Assembly: GCA_021464245.1 (NCBI GenBank)
Contig: JADCRB010000077.1
Location: 806,001 to 870,000 of the forward strand
Reading direction: 5' to 3'
DNA: 64,000 bases
Origin: Carallia brachiata
Taxonomy: Eukaryota > Streptophyta > Magnoliopsida > Malpighiales > Rhizophoraceae
Shown: piece by piece, positions 62,691 to 64,000 of the stretch
Numbering within the stretch: the stretch's first letter is position 1
Layout of the letters: every line of letters begins with the position of its first letter
Notes under the pieces: generated by a model
The model's database searches: none
The model's input: only the letters and a program-made list of their open reading frames with translations
What the model was told of the DNA's origin: nothing
Position numbers and translations under genes: made by a program

Positions 62691-64000
62691 CAGCAAAAAG
62701 AAAGCAGTCTTTGCAGTGGTTGTGGTAGTGCAGCTATCGCTACAAGGATCCTATTTTGACGTAAGAAATGCATTGCAGTTTTCAGGTAGACATCTGAGTT
62801 TTATGATGTGGAACTGTGTAATGTTGGCCACTTGTTGAGTTGTTGTCAAATGCGAGTTTTCTGGCTATTTTTGGTAGTTCATATGCTTGGATTGGCAGAA
62901 TTCTATCCCAAAAGGTTCTGATTATATTATAAAGATTTCTTCTGAAATTGTTGAACTGCTAGATTAGGAAGGGATCGTATGCGTCTTCGCTGCATCAATT
63001 GAACCCAACAACACAAGCGAGTTGAGAAACAATGTTGCAAGATGCTGTTTTTGTGAAACCAATTGCTCAGAAAATCAGTTTCATCTCCAACATTATCATG
63101 CTCTCCATTGAAACTTATTTTGTGATCAGCAGCTTACTGCAAACATCAATACTCCTGAGAAATTGGTTCAATGATTAAGAGCTGCATCAGCTTCCTTATC
63201 CTCTTCTCAGTTTCAATGAATGATGTTTTCAATATCAGAAGGATGTTAGTTGTTAGGCAAGGTTACTCTTTTCCCCATGTACGTCTTTGCAATGAACTGG
63301 TGAGGATGCTTGATGATGTACCCAAATCAAGCATCTATATTTTCGTGGCCCTTCTCACCTACATTCGCCTTTAATCAAATGCAATGGTACCATCATCTCA
63401 CTGCGACATGCAGTTAGGCCAACAGGCCAATATCTGATATTCATCTGTTGGGAATAAGCATTGGAATTTCATCCTCCTCATTTTCTAAACAAAAAAAATA
63501 AATAAGCATTCTCTAAACAAAAAACTAATTAAGTAAACAAACGATGAGACGAATTAAGGAAATAACATCATTTGGTCACACACTTAAAAATAAAAACAGG
63601 AGCTTCTTGTTTTCTTAGGAAGACACTACTGCTCTCCATTCCTTGGTCTATTCTGCTATTTAGCATTCAGAATGTTGGCGCGGTAGGGAAATTATAGGCA
63701 TTGGGTATCGTTAATCTTTCATTATTTCCTTCCAATAATTTATACCCTATAATTTTCATTTTGATGTTCTCTTGCTGTGTGGCGCAAAGTATTTCAATAA
63801 ATTATCTGGTGGAAAGTAGTCTATTAACTTTAGAGAACTAAAATTGGAAGAAACTCACTATGCAGAGACAATGTGAACTTGTCCAGACTGCATTATAGTC
63901 CTTACCTTATGATCTCTTAAACAGAGTACTAAAGAATGACTTCTACTGCATACCTCAATTGTACAGACTAAGAGTTCAAATAATTGTGAAGCAGGTAATA
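62691..64000. other. Terminal stretch, nothing recognised
   Basis: The first 150-250 bases are probably PPR 3' untranslated region. The rest has only short open frames without family resemblance; it may be 3' flank or intron of a gene beyond the window. Confidence 0.45.

Overview
This is nuclear DNA of a flowering plant, almost certainly a eudicot. The genes have many short introns with GT..AG borders, the gene families are plant families (NAC, IQD, PPR, COMT-type O-methyltransferase, ML/MD-2-like lipid-recognition proteins), the spacers are AT-rich, and there are plant-type SINEs, MITEs, Ty1/copia and LINE remnants. I cannot name the species from sequence alone. Spliced genes were rebuilt by hand from splice signals, reading-phase continuity and comparison between paralogues inside the window.

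Layout. (1) 1-3.8 kb, minus: 5' and central part of a mitochondrial GFA2-type DnaJ. (2) 3.8-17 kb: two plus-strand ML-domain genes, a broken one (ML-A, 4.6-9.7 kb) whose last intron holds an antisense, intron-less NAC gene (NAC1), and an intact one (ML-B, 12.55-16.7 kb). (3) 17.6-20.7 kb: scrambled O-methyltransferase pseudogene with an inverted duplication of its own exon. (4) 20.8-28.3 kb: repeats, namely a SINE with perfect 16-bp target duplication, a copia reverse-transcriptase remnant, a decayed LINE with RNase H, and a CCGGTT-type repeat. (5) 28.8-47.4 kb: a multiply duplicated segment in inverted orientation relative to region 2, with ML-C plus nested NAC2 (frameshifted), a truncated cytosolic DnaJ pseudogene fused to a truncated ML-D, a one-exon ML-E relic plus NAC3, and the intact farnesylated-type cytosolic DnaJ (J2/J3 class). 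(6) 47.4-53.2 kb: spacer with SINE and MITE-like elements. (7) 53.4-59.8 kb: complete IQD5-like calmodulin-binding gene. (8) 61.8-62.7 kb: small PPR gene with two frameshifts. The last 1.3 kb shows nothing I recognise.

The main theme is local segmental duplication. A unit of [ML gene with a NAC gene antisense in its last intron] exists three times, once at 4.3-9.9 kb and twice inverted at 31.5-35.8 and 41.2-43.7 kb. Only ML-B keeps an intact ML reading frame, while NAC1 and NAC3 stay open over more than 520 codons, so the nested gene seems better preserved than its host. Empty-site comparison between copies dates several insertions: a Harbinger-like element carrying a lysine-rich ORF, and a 224-bp hairpin element, are both present only in the ML-A/NAC1 copy. 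I see no novel enzymatic or defence system. The most unusual objects are the nested NAC/ML arrangement, the OMT inverted duplication that could make a hairpin RNA, and the lysine-rich ORF inside the Harbinger-like element.
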